From: Prevotellaceae bacterium
GTDB lineage: Bacteria; Bacteroidota; Bacteroidia; Bacteroidales; UBA932
Length of the DNA stretch: 6,650 nt
Reading direction: 5' to 3'
Assembly: GCA_031289385.1 (NCBI GenBank)
Contig: JAITPP010000056.1
Span: 1-6,650, forward strand
In this document: in pieces, positions 6,546-6,650 of the stretch
Position numbering within the stretch: the first letter of the stretch is position 1
Layout of the letters: each line of letters starts with the position of its first letter
Notes under the pieces: model-generated
Databases searched by the model: none
The model's input: the letters and a program-made list of their open reading frames with translations, nothing else
What the model was told of the DNA's origin: nothing
Made by a program: the position numbers and the translations under genes

Positions 6546-6613
6546 AACCTGAATTTTGGATAAGGGCTAAATCTTTTTTTGAGGCGTTATTTTTTGCAAT
6601 TTTTTTGCAGACT

Positions 6614-6629
6614 TTGCCCGAAAGGGCAA
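6614..6629. other. GC hairpin with GAAA tetraloop
   Basis: TTGCCC (6614-6619) and GGGCAA (6624-6629) pair perfectly around a GAAA loop as read on the plus strand, where GNRA loops are stable. The flanking T-runs are poor (TATTTTC on plus, AAAG on minus), so it is a weak terminator candidate at best. It may belong to the same extragenic repeat family as its neighbour, or to a gene beyond the right edge. Confidence 0.4.
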
Positions 6630-6650
6630 TATTTTCATAACCGCAGGTAA

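Larger units (their letters stand above)
6331..6650. other. Non-coding region upstream of pyrB
   Basis: About 320 bp without a convincing gene. From left to right it holds the pyrB promoter candidate, a palindromic repeat patch with a tandem repeat inside, an AT-rich stretch with two copies of TTTTTTGCA (about 6591-6609), and a small GC hairpin near the right edge. Two minus-strand frames are open to the right edge for 23-44 codons, but neither gives a recognisable protein. Confidence 0.7.

Noticed and set aside
6567..6638. Minus-strand 23-codon ORF starting MKILPFRAKSAKK
   Set aside because: It is very short, contains the GC hairpin and has no recognisable homology; more likely part of a repeat.

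Overview
The window looks like a chromosomal segment of a member of the Bacteroidetes, most likely the Bacteroidales. The evidence is AT-rich DNA, A-rich sequence instead of clear Shine-Dalgarno sites before the starts, Bacteroides-type -7 boxes (TAnnTTTG), and the serC / serA / DUF1015 gene set together with a pyrB-pyrI pair. SerA is also a short form with a TPKK motif where most relatives have TPH. Every convincing gene is on the minus strand, so transcription runs from right to left. No tRNA, rRNA, CRISPR array, transposase or phage gene was seen.

Right part (about 6650 to 4140): a roughly 320-bp non-coding stretch holds a palindromic, tandem-repeat-rich patch, a small hairpin and a likely pyrB promoter. 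It is followed by pyrB (aspartate carbamoyltransferase catalytic chain), pyrI (its zinc-binding regulatory chain) and a lipoprotein with a glycine zipper and an OmpA C-terminal domain. The gaps are 39 and 45 bp. A strong intrinsic terminator follows the lipoprotein gene, so the three genes may be one transcription unit.

Left part (about 4139 to 1): a short AT-rich spacer leads into serC (phosphoserine aminotransferase), a 107-residue protein of unknown function, a PIN-domain protein, serA (phosphoglycerate dehydrogenase) and a DUF1015 protein cut off by the left edge about where its last residues should be. Junctions are very tight: 0 bp, a 4-bp overlap, 23 bp and 10 bp. This looks like one operon. 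SerA and SerC carry out the first two steps of serine synthesis from 3-phosphoglycerate. No phosphoserine phosphatase (SerB) gene is in the window, and DUF1015 has no established role.

The most interesting item is the two-gene module between serC and serA: a PIN nuclease candidate plus a partner that resembles no common VapB antitoxin. The partner's N-terminus recalls the Cas2/SinR/VapD-like small ferredoxin-fold proteins. The module is visibly more AT-rich than serA and looks like a toxin-antitoxin-type cassette inside a biosynthetic operon. The second item is the palindromic repeat patch upstream of pyrB.
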